A DNA stretch of 64,000 nt, from assembly GCF_011813015.1 (NCBI RefSeq), contig NZ_QHLQ01000001.1, positions 434,001-498,000 on the forward strand, read 5' to 3'. This document shows positions 1-10,350 of the stretch, piece after piece. The notes beneath the pieces are model-generated. The model did not search any database, had not been told where the DNA came from, and saw only the letters and a program-made list of their open reading frames with translations. Within the stretch, counting starts at the first letter, position 1, and the number at the start of each line of letters is the position of its first letter. The DNA comes from Parasedimentitalea denitrificans. Lineage in GTDB: Bacteria > Pseudomonadota > Alphaproteobacteria > Rhodobacterales > Rhodobacteraceae. The position numbers and the translations under genes are program-made.

Positions 1-790
1 CATTGGGCAGCAGGAACCCGGCCAATGTGTCGGTCAACCCGACCAACAGCGCCCCCAAGAGCGCGCCTTTGATCGAACCAATTCCGCCAATCACGATGAC
101 AACAAAGGCAAGGATCAGAACGGGTTCGCCCATCCCCACCTGCACCGATTGAATGGCGCCGATCAATGCGCCAGCGATACCAGCCAAGGCCGCGCCTAGG
201 GCGAAAACGAATGTATATAGATTTGAGATATCAACGCCCAAGGCGGCGATCATTTCGCGATCGCTCTCGCCCGCGCGGATCTGAATACCAATGCGCGTCT
301 TGGCAATCAGCGCAAACAAACCACCGGCAACAACCAGCCCCACCGCGATGATCGCCAATCGGTACTGGGGGTACTGAATACCAAACGGCAGACTAATCGG
401 CCCAGCAAGGTAATCAGGAATATCCAGGAACAACGGGAACGACCCAAACAGCCATCTGGTGCCCTCGGAAAAGATCAGGATCAGCGCAAATGTCGCCAAA
501 ACTTGGTCCAGATGGTCCCGGTTATACAGCCGCCGGATCACCGTCATTTCAACGATGGCCCCAGCCACCGCCGCCGCAACCAGGCTGGCCGCCAGTGCCA
601 ACAGGAACGACCCCGTTGCAGCAGCCGTCGCAGCAGCCGCAAATGCGCCAATCATGTAGAACGAGCCATGCGCCAGATTGATCAGCCCCATCACCCCAAA
701 AATTAGGGTCAAACCGGCCGCCATCAAAAACAGCATCACTCCGAATTGTAGTCCGTTTAATACTTGCTCGATGAGCAGAACTAGTGACAT
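1..790 (-). CDS. Branched-chain amino acid-type ABC transporter permease LivH, partial (3' end beyond window)
   Basis: An inner-membrane permease of the HAAT (LivH/LivM) ABC class that forms half of the channel for amino acids, amides or aromatic carboxylates. My own translation from the ATG at 788-790 begins MSLVLLIEQVLNGLQFGV and runs open for 263 codons to the window edge. Hydrophobic segments cover almost the whole length, and the family signatures AAGLTLIFGVMGLINLAHG and a late VIVIGGIGSIKGALLGA segment are present. The full family length is about 290-300 residues, so some 30 residues lie outside the window. It follows the binding-protein gene by about 50 bases, separated by a strong hairpin. 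Its place at the end of the aryl-CoA operon suggests the imported compound is an aromatic acid, but this is inference. Confidence 0.93.
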   Translation of the reverse strand, partial: MSLVLLIEQVLNGLQFGVMLFLMAAGLTLIFGVMGLINLAHGSFYMIGAFAAAATAAATGSFLLALAASLVAAAVAGAIVEMTVIRRLYNRDHLDQVLATFALILIFSEGTRWLFGSFPLFLDIPDYLAGPISLPFGIQYPQYRLAIIAVGLVVAGGLFALIAKTRIGIQIRAGESDREMIAALGVDISNLYTFVFALGAALAGIAGALIGAIQSVQVGMGEPVLILAFVVIVIGGIGSIKGALLGALLVGLTDTLAGFLLPN

Positions 791-809
791 TTCCTGCCCC
801 TTATCTTGG

Positions 810-835
810 TGCCGGGCCGCATGAACGGCCCGGCA
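810..835 (-). other. Intercistronic GC hairpin after the binding-protein gene
   Basis: A perfect 10-bp inverted repeat (TGCCGGGCCG / CGGCCCGGCA) with a CATGAA loop. It sits just after the stop of the solute-binding gene and before livH. No T-run follows on the minus strand, so it looks like an mRNA-stabilising or partial attenuating structure rather than a full terminator. Confidence 0.75.
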
Positions 836-841
836 GTCTTT

Positions 842-1975
842 TTACATGCTGCAGTCAGAAACATATGCGTTTGAGTGATCTTCCAGCGCTGTCGACACAA
901 TCTTGTTTGTGTAGATGTCACCTTCTTTGATCACTTCACGAACATAGATGTCCTGGATCGGGTGGTTGTTGCCCGCAAAGGCAAAGTCGCCGCGTGTCGA
1001 CGCAAAATCTGCCGCCTTCAGCGCAGCCTGAAATGCATCACCGTCAGCAACATCAGCCGAGCCCGCCGCGCTGATCAGCAGGTTCGCAGTGTCAAAACCC
1101 TGCGACGCATACAGCGATGGCAGACGGCCATATTCCGCCTGAAAGCTCGCAACAAAGGCTTCGTTTGTTGGGTTGGCAGTGTCTTTTGACCACTGGCTAG
1201 TGTTTGCAACGCCCAGCGCGGCATCACCAACAGCCTGTAAAATACCCTGATCAAAGCTGAACGCCGGTCCAACCAAAGGCAGCTCCAGACCACTGTCTGC
1301 GTATTGCTTCAGGAACGAAATACCCATTCCGCCCGGCAGGAAGAAATACACGCTATCAGCACCAGATGCCCGGATCTGAGCGATCTCAGATGCATAGTCT
1401 TTCTGACCTAGCTTTGTGTACAGCTCACCCGAAAGCCCACCTTCATAAACACGTTTGAAGCCGGTCAACGCGTCTTTGCCAGCCGGGTAGTTTGGTGCCA
1501 GAACGAAGGTGTTGTTGTACCCTGTGCTATTCGCATGAGCGCCGCCTGCTTCGTGCAGGTTGTCGTTCTGCCAAGCAACGTTGAAATAGTTCTTGTGGCA
1601 GCCCTTACCGGCCAGTTGCGATGGGCCTGCGTTAGGCGACAGATAGAATTTACCCTGCGCCAGCGCGCTTGGCACAACAGCCATGGCAAGGTTGGACCAA
1701 ATGATACCGGTTAGAACGTCAACTTTTTCCGACTGGATCATGCGATCCGCCAGTTGCACAGCGATATCAGGCTTGCGCTGATCGTCTTCGATCACCACTT
1801 CGATATCATCACGACCCGACTGTTTGATCGCCAACATAAAGCCGTCACGCACGTCGATCCCAAGACCAGCACCACCACCAGACAGGGTGGTAATCATGCC
1901 TACCTTCACGTCGGCCTGCGCCAGGCTGGCAACAGACGTCAGCGCAGTTACAAGCGCCAGAAATTTCAGTTTCAT
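842..1975 (-). CDS. ABC transporter substrate-binding protein, HAAT (LivJ-like) family
   Basis: A periplasmic binding protein that delivers its ligand to a LivHMFG-type transporter. Residues 1-21 (MKLKFLALVTALTSVASLAQA) form a clear Sec signal peptide. The mature protein starts DVKVGMITTLSGGGAGLG, the usual first strand and ligand loop of the type I periplasmic fold, and the 377-residue length is normal for the family. A good GGAGG site precedes the ATG. It lies about 170 bases downstream of the aryl-CoA ligase on the same strand and just before livH. Homologues beside aryl-CoA pathways often bind aromatic acids such as anthranilate, salicylate or benzoate rather than leucine; that ligand choice is inferred from neighbours only. 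Confidence 0.9.
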   Translation of the reverse strand: MKLKFLALVTALTSVASLAQADVKVGMITTLSGGGAGLGIDVRDGFMLAIKQSGRDDIEVVIEDDQRKPDIAVQLADRMIQSEKVDVLTGIIWSNLAMAVVPSALAQGKFYLSPNAGPSQLAGKGCHKNYFNVAWQNDNLHEAGGAHANSTGYNNTFVLAPNYPAGKDALTGFKRVYEGGLSGELYTKLGQKDYASEIAQIRASGADSVYFFLPGGMGISFLKQYADSGLELPLVGPAFSFDQGILQAVGDAALGVANTSQWSKDTANPTNEAFVASFQAEYGRLPSLYASQGFDTANLLISAAGSADVADGDAFQAALKAADFASTRGDFAFAGNNHPIQDIYVREVIKEGDIYTNKIVSTALEDHSNAYVSDCSM

Positions 1976-2148
1976 ATTTTAAATCCTCCAGTGTTGTCCT
2001 TGACGGTTTTAAAACGCTTTATAGGTCAGCGCCTTATGGTCTGCCCGATCCCGTCAACATCAAGCAGTTTGCCATTGAAGAAGTGCCCGATATCCGTGTG
2101 ATCGTCGAGAAAAAGTTTCAACAACCACGCTCCCTCAGCCCTACTTCT

Positions 2149-3771
2149 CTACGCGTCTGCTTCACGCAGCAAAAAGCGCTGAATTTTCCCAGTAGCTGTC
2201 TTGGGCAAGGTTTCGCGGAATTTAATGGATCTGGGGTATTTATAAGGTGCGATGGTATCCTTCACATGATCTTGCAAGATTTTGCGCATTTCGTCGGTTG
2301 CACTGTTGTCCGGCTTTAACACCACATGCGCTTCGACCAACATGCCACGGTCTTCGTCTGGGGCACCCACAACCGCGCATTCCGATACCGCCGGATGCCC
2401 CAATAACGCCGCTTCGACCTCGGGGCCCGCGATGTTGTAGCCAGACGAAATGATCATGTCGTCATTTCTGGCCGCAAAGTGCAGATAGCCATCTTCATCC
2501 ATGGTGAAGCTGTCGCCAGTGATATTCCAACCCTCGCGGACATAGGCCGTTTGTCGGGCGTCATTCAAATACCGGCAGCCAGTCGGCCCACGCACAGCCA
2601 ACCGCCCCGTCTCGCCCTGCGGCACATCGTTCATATCGGCATCAACGATCCTGGCCTCATAGCTACCGACAGTTTTCCCGGTGCAACCCGGCATGTGATC
2701 TTCAAACCGGTTAGAGACAAAAATATGCAGCAACTCTGTCGCACCAATGCCGTCCAACATGGTCTTGCCTGTCTTCCTGATCCAGTCGTGATAGATCGGC
2801 GCTGGCAGGGTCTCACCTGCAGACACCGCCGCGCGCAAGGACGACAGATCAGCCCCCTTCTCCATCGCGGCCAGCATAACCCGATAGGCCGTCGGCGCGG
2901 TAAAGCAGATCGTGGCCTTGTACTGTTGGATGATCTCAATCAACGACGGCGGAGATGCGTTTTCCAACAGGGTCGCAGCCGCCCCAAACCGCAGCGGGAA
3001 AATGGCCAAACCGCCCAGCCCAAAAGTGAACGACAGCGGTGGTGAGCCGACAAAGACATCCGTTGGCTGAACATTCAGCACTTCCTTGGCATAGCCATCC
3101 GCAATGATCAGCAGATCACGGTGGAAATGCATCGTCGCCTTTGGCTCACCCGTCGTTCCCGACGTGAACCCCAACAGCGCTACGTCATCACGACCGGTTT
3201 TGACGGTCTCAAACTGAACCGGTTTTTCCAACGCCAAGTGGTCCAGATCCGCCGAATGGTTCATCGTGCCATCAAAGCCCATAACGTGCTTTAGGTGCTT
3301 ACTGGCCTTCTGACATTTCACCAGATCATCCATCAGGCGTGTGTCACATAACGCATGGGTGATTTCGGCCTTGTCGACAATCTGCCCGATTTCACCGCTC
3401 CGCAGCATAGGCATGGTATTGACCACAACCGCCCCAACCTTGGTGGCCGCCAGCCAGCACGCCACCATTGCCGGATTGTTGGCCGACCGGATCAGAACCC
3501 TGTTTCCCGGCTGAACCCCCATATCCTCGACCAGAACATGCGCCAGTCGGTTGGTCCAATCCGTCAGCTCTTTGTAGGTGCGCCGCCGACCATTGCCAAT
3601 CAGCGCGGTGTTATCGCCAAACCCTTTGGCCACCATGGCATCGGTCAGTTCGTACCCAACGTTCAGGTGGTCAGGGTAATCAAACCCATCGAGCAGATAG
3701 TCCGGCTGTAGCTCAACCGGTGGCAACCCATCTCGTGAAAACGTGTCTACATGTCCGGTTGGTCCCAACAT
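2149..3771 (-). CDS. Aryl-CoA ligase, probable 2-aminobenzoate (anthranilate)-CoA ligase
   Basis: An AMP-forming acyl-CoA synthetase of the ANL superfamily, expected to activate an aromatic acid with ATP and CoA in the first committed step. The phosphate-binding loop (LLGFTSGTTGEPKATMH) and the C-terminal catalytic lysine region (PKTATGKIQRFLLRE) are intact. I start at the ATG at 3769-3771, giving 540 residues (MLGPTGHVDTF...), because AGGGAG precedes it and the previous gene stops at 3773. The reading frame stays open upstream to 4257, but that part overlaps the dehydrogenase gene. The 540-residue length and the company of a fused FAD monooxygenase/OYE reductase fit the anthraniloyl-CoA pathway known from Azoarcus evansii. 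Salicylate or benzoate remain alternatives. Confidence 0.88.
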   Translation of the reverse strand: MLGPTGHVDTFSRDGLPPVELQPDYLLDGFDYPDHLNVGYELTDAMVAKGFGDNTALIGNGRRRTYKELTDWTNRLAHVLVEDMGVQPGNRVLIRSANNPAMVACWLAATKVGAVVVNTMPMLRSGEIGQIVDKAEITHALCDTRLMDDLVKCQKASKHLKHVMGFDGTMNHSADLDHLALEKPVQFETVKTGRDDVALLGFTSGTTGEPKATMHFHRDLLIIADGYAKEVLNVQPTDVFVGSPPLSFTFGLGGLAIFPLRFGAAATLLENASPPSLIEIIQQYKATICFTAPTAYRVMLAAMEKGADLSSLRAAVSAGETLPAPIYHDWIRKTGKTMLDGIGATELLHIFVSNRFEDHMPGCTGKTVGSYEARIVDADMNDVPQGETGRLAVRGPTGCRYLNDARQTAYVREGWNITGDSFTMDEDGYLHFAARNDDMIISSGYNIAGPEVEAALLGHPAVSECAVVGAPDEDRGMLVEAHVVLKPDNSATDEMRKILQDHVKDTIAPYKYPRSIKFRETLPKTATGKIQRFLLREADA

Positions 3772-3772
3772 C

Positions 3773-4930
3773 TCAATCTCCCTGGAATGCAGCCATTGTC
3801 TGGCGCGCAATGATGACTTTCTGAACATCAGAGGCACCCTCATAGATCCGTAAGGCGCGGATTTCGCGGTATAATTTCTCAACCACTTCACCCGACTTGA
3901 CGCCATCGCCACCAAACAGCTGAACCGCCTGATCAATGACAACCTGCGCCTGATCGGTGGAAAACAGCTTGGCCATCGCCGCCTCTCGGGTAATCCGGGG
4001 CGCGCCGGTATCCTTGGCCCATGCCGCCCGATACACCAGCAAGGCTGCGGCATCGACGTCCGTCGCCATATCGGCGATGTGCCCCTGCACCATTTGCAAA
4101 TCAAACAGCGTAGCGCCTTGGATTTCACGGGTTGCAACCCGCGCCAGTGCTTCATCCAGCGCACGACGCGCAAACCCCAGCGCCGCTGCCGCCACCGTAG
4201 ACCGGAACACATCCAAAACCGACATCGCGATCTTGAACCCCTGCCCCTGCGCGCCAATCAAGGCCGACGCCGGTATCCGACAGTCCGCAAACCGAAGCCG
4301 CGCCAGTGGATGCGGGGCAATAGTTTCAAGCCGTTCAGCGACTTCCAATCCCGGCGTGTCCGCTGACACCACAAAGGCAGAAAGCCCGCGCGCACCAGGT
4401 GCATCGCCAGTCCGGGCAAATACGGTATAGACATCCGCAATCCCACCATTCGAAATCCAGGTCTTTTCACCGTTCAGCACATAGCTGTCGCCGTCACGTG
4501 TCGCCGTCATGGTCGAATTGGCAACGTCCGACCCCGACTGTGGCTCGGTCAGAGCAAAGGCTGAAATGGCTTTACCCGTCCGCGTCAACGGCAACCATTC
4601 CGCCTGCTGCTCGGATGTCCCGAACAGTGACAACGCCCCGGTCCCAAGCCCCTGCATCGCAAAGGCAAAGTCCGCCAATCCATCATGCCGCGCCAGCGTT
4701 TCCCGTGTCAGACACAGGGCGCGCACATCAAATGCCTCGCCCTCGGCGGCTGCTGTATGCTGCAGCCAGTCATCCTGGCCCAGCGCCTTGACCAGTGCGC
4801 GGCAAGCTGCATCCGTATCACTATGATCCACCCCAGCCACGGCCTCTGCCGCCCAGGCATCCAGCGACTGCGCCAACGCCCTGTGGTGGTTCTCAAAGAA
4901 CGGCCAATCCAGAAAGGTCTTATCAGCCAT
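3773..4930 (-). CDS. Acyl-CoA dehydrogenase of the aryl-CoA pathway
   Basis: A soluble FAD enzyme of the acyl-CoA dehydrogenase family, 385 residues, the usual size. The central motifs [23 protein letters not shown] and [20 protein letters not shown], which hold FAD and substrate, and the C-terminal [19 protein letters not shown] are all recognisable. The EG near the C-terminal arginine (RIYEGASD) fits the catalytic glutamate region of several subfamilies. It overlaps the hydratase gene by one base (TGATG) and ends one base before the ligase start, so translation is probably coupled. In the known aerobic 2-aminobenzoyl-CoA pathway an acyl-CoA dehydrogenase acts on the dearomatised ring; that role is inferred here. 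Confidence 0.9.
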   Translation of the reverse strand: MADKTFLDWPFFENHHRALAQSLDAWAAEAVAGVDHSDTDAACRALVKALGQDDWLQHTAAAEGEAFDVRALCLTRETLARHDGLADFAFAMQGLGTGALSLFGTSEQQAEWLPLTRTGKAISAFALTEPQSGSDVANSTMTATRDGDSYVLNGEKTWISNGGIADVYTVFARTGDAPGARGLSAFVVSADTPGLEVAERLETIAPHPLARLRFADCRIPASALIGAQGQGFKIAMSVLDVFRSTVAAAALGFARRALDEALARVATREIQGATLFDLQMVQGHIADMATDVDAAALLVYRAAWAKDTGAPRITREAAMAKLFSTDQAQVVIDQAVQLFGGDGVKSGEVVEKLYREIRALRIYEGASDVQKVIIARQTMAAFQGD

Positions 4931-5742
4931 CAGTTGCCCTCAAACTCTGGTTTCTCTTTCCCGACAAAGGCGTGATATGCGCGCTCAAAATCACCGGTCT
5001 GCATGCAAATCGCCTGAGCCTGAGCCTCAGCCTCGATCGCCTGCTCTAGCCCCATGTTCCATTCCTGGTTCAACTGCGTCTTGGTGATGCCATGCGCAAA
5101 CGTTGGCCCGGCAGCCAGTCGCGACGCCATTTTCAACGCAGCCGCGTCCAACTCCTCGGCCTCATGAATGGCATTCCAGAACCCTGAAATCTGCCCTTCC
5201 TGCGCCCCGAATGATCGGCCAGTGTACAGCAACTCGGCAGCACGGCCCTGCCCAATAATACGCGGCAACATCGCGCAGGCCCCCATGTCACAACCCGCCA
5301 ACCCAACACGGGTAAACAAGAACGCGCATTTCGCGTCAGGCGTAGCCAGCCGCAGGTCTGACGCCATCGCAACAATGGCCCCTGCGCCGACGCAAATTCC
5401 GTCCACCGCCGCAATGATCGGCTTGCCACAGCCAATCATCGCCTTGACCAGATCACCAGTCATCCGCGTGAACGCCAGCAGCTCTTTCATGTCCATTTTA
5501 ACCAGAGGCCCGATGATGTCATGCACATCACCACCAGAGCAGAAATTGCCCCCGTTCGATCCAAACACCACGACATCCACATCGTCGGCATAGACCATGG
5601 CGCGGAACGTATCGCGCAGCTCGGCATAGCTATCGAACGTTAGCGGGTTCTTGCGGTCAGGCCGGTTCAACCGGATCACCGCGATCTGATCCTTCACCTG
5701 CATTTCAAAATGCTGCGGCTGCAATTCACTCATCCGTGTCAT
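4930..5742 (-). CDS. Enoyl-CoA hydratase/isomerase family protein
   Basis: A crotonase-fold enzyme of 270 residues. [21 protein letters not shown] is the N-terminal family signature, [14 protein letters not shown] forms the oxyanion hole, and [29 protein letters not shown] contains the second oxyanion glycine. Several ATGs are clustered at 5740-5748. The third (5740-5742) has AGAGGAG at a good distance and is chosen; the next one, at 5731-5733 (MSELQP), is an alternative. The start overlaps the MarR gene by 17 bases. It probably hydrates or hydrolyses a cyclohexene-type CoA ester in the aryl-CoA pathway, but crotonases vary widely in reaction and the sequence alone does not settle it. Confidence 0.88.
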   Translation of the reverse strand: MTRMSELQPQHFEMQVKDQIAVIRLNRPDRKNPLTFDSYAELRDTFRAMVYADDVDVVVFGSNGGNFCSGGDVHDIIGPLVKMDMKELLAFTRMTGDLVKAMIGCGKPIIAAVDGICVGAGAIVAMASDLRLATPDAKCAFLFTRVGLAGCDMGACAMLPRIIGQGRAAELLYTGRSFGAQEGQISGFWNAIHEAEELDAAALKMASRLAAGPTFAHGITKTQLNQEWNMGLEQAIEAEAQAQAICMQTGDFERAYHAFVGKEKPEFEGN

Positions 5743-6184
5743 CATCATCTCCTCTGGCGCGCTGCAGCAAATCACGAAGTGCATCCAACTCGTCGTGGCC
5801 CAAGTCCGCGAACAGCTTGTCGACCTCGGCCTCGTGCGCGGCGGCCAGGACTTCGAACTCGGCCCGTCCCTGATCTGTCATCTGAACCTCGATGACCCGA
5901 CGATCCGTTTTCACAGGGGTGCGCACCACCCACCCGTCTTGCTCTAACCGGGTAATGACCGTGGTTGCATTGCCGTTTGAAACCAACAACATCCGGCTAA
6001 GCTCGCTCATCTTCATCGGAGCCTCATTGCGATGCAGGGCAGCCATCACATCAAACCGGGGCAAGGTGGTGTCATGATTGACCCGCAGGAATTCGCGCAG
6101 ATGGCTTTCAGACCTGCGCGTCAACCGCAGCAACCTGATCCAGGTGCGCAACCGCCGCCGTGACAGTGAAATGGTCTCGCTCAT
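5726..6184 (-). CDS. MarR-family transcriptional regulator
   Basis: A winged-helix repressor of 152 residues embedded inside the catabolic operon. The recognition region [49 protein letters not shown] is a typical MarR winged helix (helix 3, helix 4 and wing). The C-terminal helix is acidic ([11 protein letters not shown]). It overlaps its upstream and downstream genes (ATGA at the SDR stop, 17 bases into the hydratase). MarR proteins in aryl-CoA operons commonly respond to the aryl-CoA intermediate. The likely operator is in the 9210-9429 promoter region, where an AAGCTT-A-AAGCTT palindrome is visible. Confidence 0.92.
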   Translation of the reverse strand: MSETISLSRRRLRTWIRLLRLTRRSESHLREFLRVNHDTTLPRFDVMAALHRNEAPMKMSELSRMLLVSNGNATTVITRLEQDGWVVRTPVKTDRRVIEVQMTDQGRAEFEVLAAAHEAEVDKLFADLGHDELDALRDLLQRARGDDDDTDE

Positions 6185-6921
6185 ACTTCTCCCCCAGCGA
6201 TGGAAATTGCCTGCCCGTTGATCCCTTCGGACCCATCACCGCACAACCATAACGCCGCACGGGACACTTCATGCGGCTGCACCAATCGTTTCTGCGGATT
6301 ATGCGACGCCAATGCCGCAACAGCATCGGCGCGCGATTTTCCGGTTTTCTCAACAATATTCTGGATCGACCTTTCGGTCATTTCCGTCTCCAGAAATCCG
6401 GGGCACAGCGCATTGACGGTGATGTCCCGCTTCGCTGTCTCCAGCGCCAATGACCGGGTCAGTCCAACCACCCCATGTTTGGCCGCCGCATAGGGCGCGA
6501 CATAGGCATATCCCTTTAGCGCCGCAGTAGACGCGACCGAGATTAACCGCCCCCAGCCCTGCATCTGGTTCAACCCGTCGCGCAACGTCAGGAAAACACC
6601 TGTCAAATTGACCGCCAACATGGCGTTCCAGTCGTCCAGCGACGTTTTGCCAAACGGCGCACTGGACGACGCCCCGGCGTTGGCAATGACAATATCCACC
6701 GGTCCCGCGGCCTTAAACAGCGCCTGCACATCGCCCTCATTGGTCACATCAGCCTGAACACCGCGGGTGTTTTCAATTTCACCGGCAACCGCATCCAGCC
6801 TGTCCTGCCTGCGCCCGGATATCACCACCTCGGCACCAGCACCGGCAAAATGCGCCGCCATGTCGGCCCCTAGCCCAGTTCCGCCACCGGTTATCAAAAC
6901 GCGCTTACCCGCAAGTGTCAT
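6181..6921 (-). CDS. SDR-family oxidoreductase (probable 3-hydroxyacyl-CoA dehydrogenase role)
   Basis: A classical short-chain dehydrogenase of 246 residues. It shows the TGGGTGLG nucleotide-binding loop (residues 11-18), NAG at 81-83, catalytic Ser131, Tyr144 and Lys148 (YAAAK), and a closing PG motif ([10 protein letters not shown]). Arg37-Arg38 after the second strand hint at NADP preference, though a definite call needs structure. ATGA overlaps join it to the monooxygenase gene upstream and marR downstream. In Azoarcus-type anthranilate clusters a beta-hydroxyacyl-CoA dehydrogenase of this class is present; the function here rests on context. Confidence 0.9.
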   Translation of the reverse strand: MTLAGKRVLITGGGTGLGADMAAHFAGAGAEVVISGRRQDRLDAVAGEIENTRGVQADVTNEGDVQALFKAAGPVDIVIANAGASSSAPFGKTSLDDWNAMLAVNLTGVFLTLRDGLNQMQGWGRLISVASTAALKGYAYVAPYAAAKHGVVGLTRSLALETAKRDITVNALCPGFLETEMTERSIQNIVEKTGKSRADAVAALASHNPQKRLVQPHEVSRAALWLCGDGSEGINGQAISIAGGEV

Positions 6922-9209
6922 ACCCGAATGGCCTCCTGCGCCTTTTCTTGCAGGCGATAGGCCTGATCACGCCCGGCCAAATACGGATCCGGCCATTGAA
7001 CGGCCCCATCGCCCAGCGCGGTCCCCGCATGCAGGGTCCAGTAAGGATCAGCCAAATGGGGCCGCCCTAAACAAACCAGATCCGCACGCCCGGCAATCAG
7101 AATAGAGTTCGCGTGATCGGTCTCAAAGATATTGCCCACCGCCATTGTCGGCATACCCAGCTCATTTCTGATCCGGTTCGAAAACGGGGTTTGGAACATC
7201 CGACCGTAAACCGGGCGGGCCTCGGTGCTGGTCTGCCCTGCTGACACGTCAATGATATCGGCGCCCGCATCCCGGAACATCCGGGCAATCTCTACCGCGT
7301 CTTCTGGTGTAACACCGTTTTCCTCGACCCAGTCATTGGCTGAAATCCGAACCGACAGCGGCTTTTCAGCAGGCCAGGCCGCCCGCATCGCTTTCAGCAC
7401 CTCTACCGGATAGCGCATACGATTTTCCAAGCTGCCGCCGTACTCGTCAGACCGGATATTGGACAATGGTGAAATGAACGACGAAATCAGATAGCCGTGC
7501 GCCGCATGCAGCTCCACCATGTCAAACCCTGCGCGATCCGCCATTTGGGTCGAAGCAACAAACTGGTCCCGCACCACATCCATTTCCGCGCGGCTTATTT
7601 CCCGCGGCGTTGCATTGCGAACAGACCACGGTATGGGCGACGCTGAAACAAGATCCCAGTTCCCCTCGCCCAAAGGCGCATCCATTTCATCCCAGCCTAA
7701 TTGCGTTGATCCCTTGCGCCCCGAATGGCCAATCTGACAGCAAGTCTTGGCAGCGGTTTCCGCATGCACAAACGCATTCAAACGCGACCACGCGACCTGA
7801 TGTTCTGGCGCATACAGTCCAGGACAGCCTGGGGTGATACGCCCCTCAGGGCTGACACAGGTCATTTCGGTGTAAACCAAACCAGCACCGCCCTTGGCAC
7901 GCTCGCTGTAGTGCACGAAATGCCAGTCAGTCGGGCAGCCATCCACCGCCTTGTACTGCGCCATTGGTGACACCACGATGCGGTTACTCAGCTCCATGTT
8001 ACCCAGTTTATAAGGCGCAAACATCGGCGCCCGAACAGGCGCATCCTCTGGCACACCCGCCTTGGTCTGGAACCAGCGCTCTGCTGATTCAACCCACTCA
8101 GGGTCACGCAGGCGCAGATTTTCGTGGCTGATACGCTGTGACCGCGTTAGCAGGTTGTAATTGAACTGCACTGGATCCTGATCCAGATACCGCTCCACTT
8201 CCTCGAACCATTCCAACGAGTTGCGCGCCGCTGACTGCAACCGCAGCACCTCTAACCGCCGCTCTTCCTGATACCGTTGAAACGCCTGCTCCAGCGTTGG
8301 CTCCGAATGCACATAATTCGCCAGCGCAATCGCACTATCAAACGCTAACCGCGACCCGGACCCGATTGAAAAATGCCCCGTCGCCGCTGCATCCCCCATC
8401 AGCACAACGTTTTCATTGTACCACTTTTCGCAGATGACCCGCGGGAAGTTCATCCAAACCGCTGAGCCGCGCAAATGGTCCGCATTAGAGATCAGATCGT
8501 TGCCATCCAGATACTTGGCAAACACCTTCTGACAGGTCGCAACGGTCTCTTCCTTGGTCATATCTGCAAAGCCGAACCCATCCCAGGTTGGCTGCAGACA
8601 TTCCACAATGAACGTCGCCGTGTTGTCATCGAACTGGTAGACATGCGCCCACATCCAGCCGAACTCTGTCTTTTCAAAGATAAAGGTGAAGGCATCAAAT
8701 TTCTGATGCGTTCCCAGCCAGATAAACTTGCAAAGCCGCGTGTCGATATCGGGCTTATAGACGTCCTCGTACTCTTTGCGCACAACCGAGTTGATGCCGT
8801 CAGTCGCCACCACAATATCATAGTCTTTGCGGTATTCTTCGGCGCTCTTGAAGATCGTTTCAAACTGCATCTTCACGCCCAGCTCACGGGCGCGCGCCTG
8901 CAACAGGATCAGCATCTGCTTGCGGCCAATCCCGGCAAACCCATGCCCACCCGAAACCGTCCGATCACCGTTATGCTCGACCGCGATGTCATCCCAATAG
9001 GCAAAATTATCGCGGATCGCATTCGTGCTCTGCGGGTCATTCTCCTGCATCTGCTCCAACGCATCGTCAGACAGAACCACACCCCAGCCAAAGGTATCAT
9101 TGGCCTTGTTACGCTCCAGAACTGTGACGTCATGATCCGGATCGCGCAGCTTCATACTGATTGCGAAATACAAACCTGCAGGCCCGCCGCCCAGACACAT
9201 TACTTTCAT
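6918..9209 (-). CDS. Bifunctional FAD monooxygenase / OYE-type reductase (2-aminobenzoyl-CoA monooxygenase/reductase or salicylyl-CoA 5-hydroxylase type)
   Basis: A fused 763-residue flavoenzyme. Residues 1 to about 380 are a group A aromatic hydroxylase: the FAD dinucleotide loop is at 7-12 (GGGPAG), with DG in [11 protein letters not shown] and GD in [21 protein letters not shown]. From about 395 onward lies an old-yellow-enzyme (beta/alpha)8 domain ([19 protein letters not shown]) with the catalytic HAAHGYL region. This architecture is that of 2-aminobenzoyl-CoA monooxygenase/reductase, which hydroxylates and then reduces the ring; the hydroxylase half also resembles salicylyl-CoA 5-hydroxylases. 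It is the first gene of the operon, facing a divergent hydrolase gene. Choice between anthranilate and salicylate as substrate is not decided by sequence. Confidence 0.92.
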   Translation of the reverse strand: MKVMCLGGGPAGLYFAISMKLRDPDHDVTVLERNKANDTFGWGVVLSDDALEQMQENDPQSTNAIRDNFAYWDDIAVEHNGDRTVSGGHGFAGIGRKQMLILLQARARELGVKMQFETIFKSAEEYRKDYDIVVATDGINSVVRKEYEDVYKPDIDTRLCKFIWLGTHQKFDAFTFIFEKTEFGWMWAHVYQFDDNTATFIVECLQPTWDGFGFADMTKEETVATCQKVFAKYLDGNDLISNADHLRGSAVWMNFPRVICEKWYNENVVLMGDAAATGHFSIGSGSRLAFDSAIALANYVHSEPTLEQAFQRYQEERRLEVLRLQSAARNSLEWFEEVERYLDQDPVQFNYNLLTRSQRISHENLRLRDPEWVESAERWFQTKAGVPEDAPVRAPMFAPYKLGNMELSNRIVVSPMAQYKAVDGCPTDWHFVHYSERAKGGAGLVYTEMTCVSPEGRITPGCPGLYAPEHQVAWSRLNAFVHAETAAKTCCQIGHSGRKGSTQLGWDEMDAPLGEGNWDLVSASPIPWSVRNATPREISRAEMDVVRDQFVASTQMADRAGFDMVELHAAHGYLISSFISPLSNIRSDEYGGSLENRMRYPVEVLKAMRAAWPAEKPLSVRISANDWVEENGVTPEDAVEIARMFRDAGADIIDVSAGQTSTEARPVYGRMFQTPFSNRIRNELGMPTMAVGNIFETDHANSILIAGRADLVCLGRPHLADPYWTLHAGTALGDGAVQWPDPYLAGRDQAYRLQEKAQEAIRV

Positions 9210-9429
9210 GACACAGCCCTTTGTTCACACGATTCCCGGCACTTCACTATTGAGGTTAGCACGGCGAATAATTATTTCAAGCTTAAAGCTTTGGATTTAA
9301 AACACCGCAAACACAGCTTTTCCCAGGTTGCGCACCAAACCCCAGAAAACACTTTGCAGTTTCACCGAACCTCTTGCTCCATCGAAAACAATAATACATA
9401 TTCGAATAGAAGAATTATTGGAGAGAGTG
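9210..9429. promoter_or_regulatory. Divergent promoter region between the aryl-CoA operon and the MBL-fold genes
   Basis: The AT-rich gap of 220 bases has a 13-nt palindrome AAGCTT-A-AAGCTT at 9279-9291, nearer the aryl-CoA operon and a candidate MarR operator. It also has a 10-nt palindrome TATTCGAATA at 9399-9408, close to the hydrolase start. The second palindrome shares CATATTC with the motif in the sox promoters. No gene is visible. Promoter function is inferred from gene orientation. Confidence 0.5.
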
Positions 9430-10350
9430 ATGACCTTACCCAGAAGACAGTTTCTTGCGGGCAGCGCAGCATTAACGGCTGGCGCGGCACTCGGTCTGCA
9501 CTCCAGTCCATCACACGCACAACTCGCCTTGGGCGACTTCAAAATTGACGTAGTCAGCGATGGATCTCTGACATTGCCGGGCAGTTTCATATTCGACCCA
9601 ATGCCACAGGACGAACTTCTGCCCATTCTCGAAAAACACGGCCAATCCGCCGAGGTTTTGACCCCACCCTGCAATGTTACCCTGCTGCGGCACGGCGACC
9701 GGACAGTCTTGTTTGACGTCGGGGCCGGGCCAGACTTCTCTCCGAACTCCGGAATTCTATTGGACTCGCTGGATGCGTTAGGTGTCTCACCAGACGACGT
9801 GACAGACATCATTTTCACCCACGCTCATCCAGACCATTTGTGGGGATTGCTGGACGATTTTGACGACCCTCTCTTTCCAGAAGCCAGCTACATGATTGGC
9901 AAAACGGAATGGGAGTATTGGATGAACCCCAACACCATCACTGACATAGGCGAGGCCCGAGCGTCCTTTGCCGTCGGCGCACAGCGCAGGTTATCGATGA
10001 TCGAGGATCAGATTAGATTATTTGAGGACGGAGAAGAAATTATGACAGGCATCGCCGCCCGCGCAACGGTTGGGCACACCCCCGGCCACATGGCGCTGGA
10101 AATCCGCAATGGGTCCGAGTCCGTAATGGTTCTGGGGGATAGCATTGGCAACGATCACATCGCCTTTGCAAGACCGGGCTGGATTTCCGGATCAGACCAA
10201 GACCCCGAAACAGCCGCCGCAACACGTAGCTCTCTGATGGATCAGCTCTCACACGAAAAGACCCGCGTGATCGGCTACCACCTAACCGGCAATGGCACCG
10301 GCTATGTCGACAAGACATCCGACGGCTATGCCTTTGTGGCGGAGGCATAA
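9430..10350 (+). CDS. Tat-exported MBL-fold metallohydrolase
   Basis: A periplasmic metallo-beta-lactamase-fold hydrolase of 306 residues. The start is taken at the ATG at 9430 because it follows GGAGAG and gives a twin-arginine signal (LPRRQFLAGSAAL); an in-frame upstream ATG at 9328 lacks this sense. The zinc motif HxHxDH is complete at residues 131-136 (HAHPDH), and later ligands are seen in VGHTPGHMALE, VLGDSIGND and IGYHLTG. It overlaps the next MBL-like gene by one base, so the two are probably made together. Both lie beside sox genes; Paracoccus sox loci end in soxG and soxH, which encode periplasmic hydrolase-like proteins, but orthology cannot be claimed from this alone. Confidence 0.85.
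   Translation: MTLPRRQFLAGSAALTAGAALGLHSSPSHAQLALGDFKIDVVSDGSLTLPGSFIFDPMPQDELLPILEKHGQSAEVLTPPCNVTLLRHGDRTVLFDVGAGPDFSPNSGILLDSLDALGVSPDDVTDIIFTHAHPDHLWGLLDDFDDPLFPEASYMIGKTEWEYWMNPNTITDIGEARASFAVGAQRRLSMIEDQIRLFEDGEEIMTGIAARATVGHTPGHMALEIRNGSESVMVLGDSIGNDHIAFARPGWISGSDQDPETAAATRSSLMDQLSHEKTRVIGYHLTGNGTGYVDKTSDGYAFVAEA

Noticed and set aside
3772..4257. N-terminal extension of the aryl-CoA ligase frame to 702 residues
   Set aside because: This part lies wholly over the acyl-CoA dehydrogenase gene, has no family match, and a good ribosome-binding site and standard ligase N-terminus occur at 3771.
4079..5593. Long open frames opposite the acyl-CoA dehydrogenase and hydratase genes
   Set aside because: They are antisense shadows typical of GC-rich coding DNA, with low-complexity Arg/Ser/Pro-rich products.
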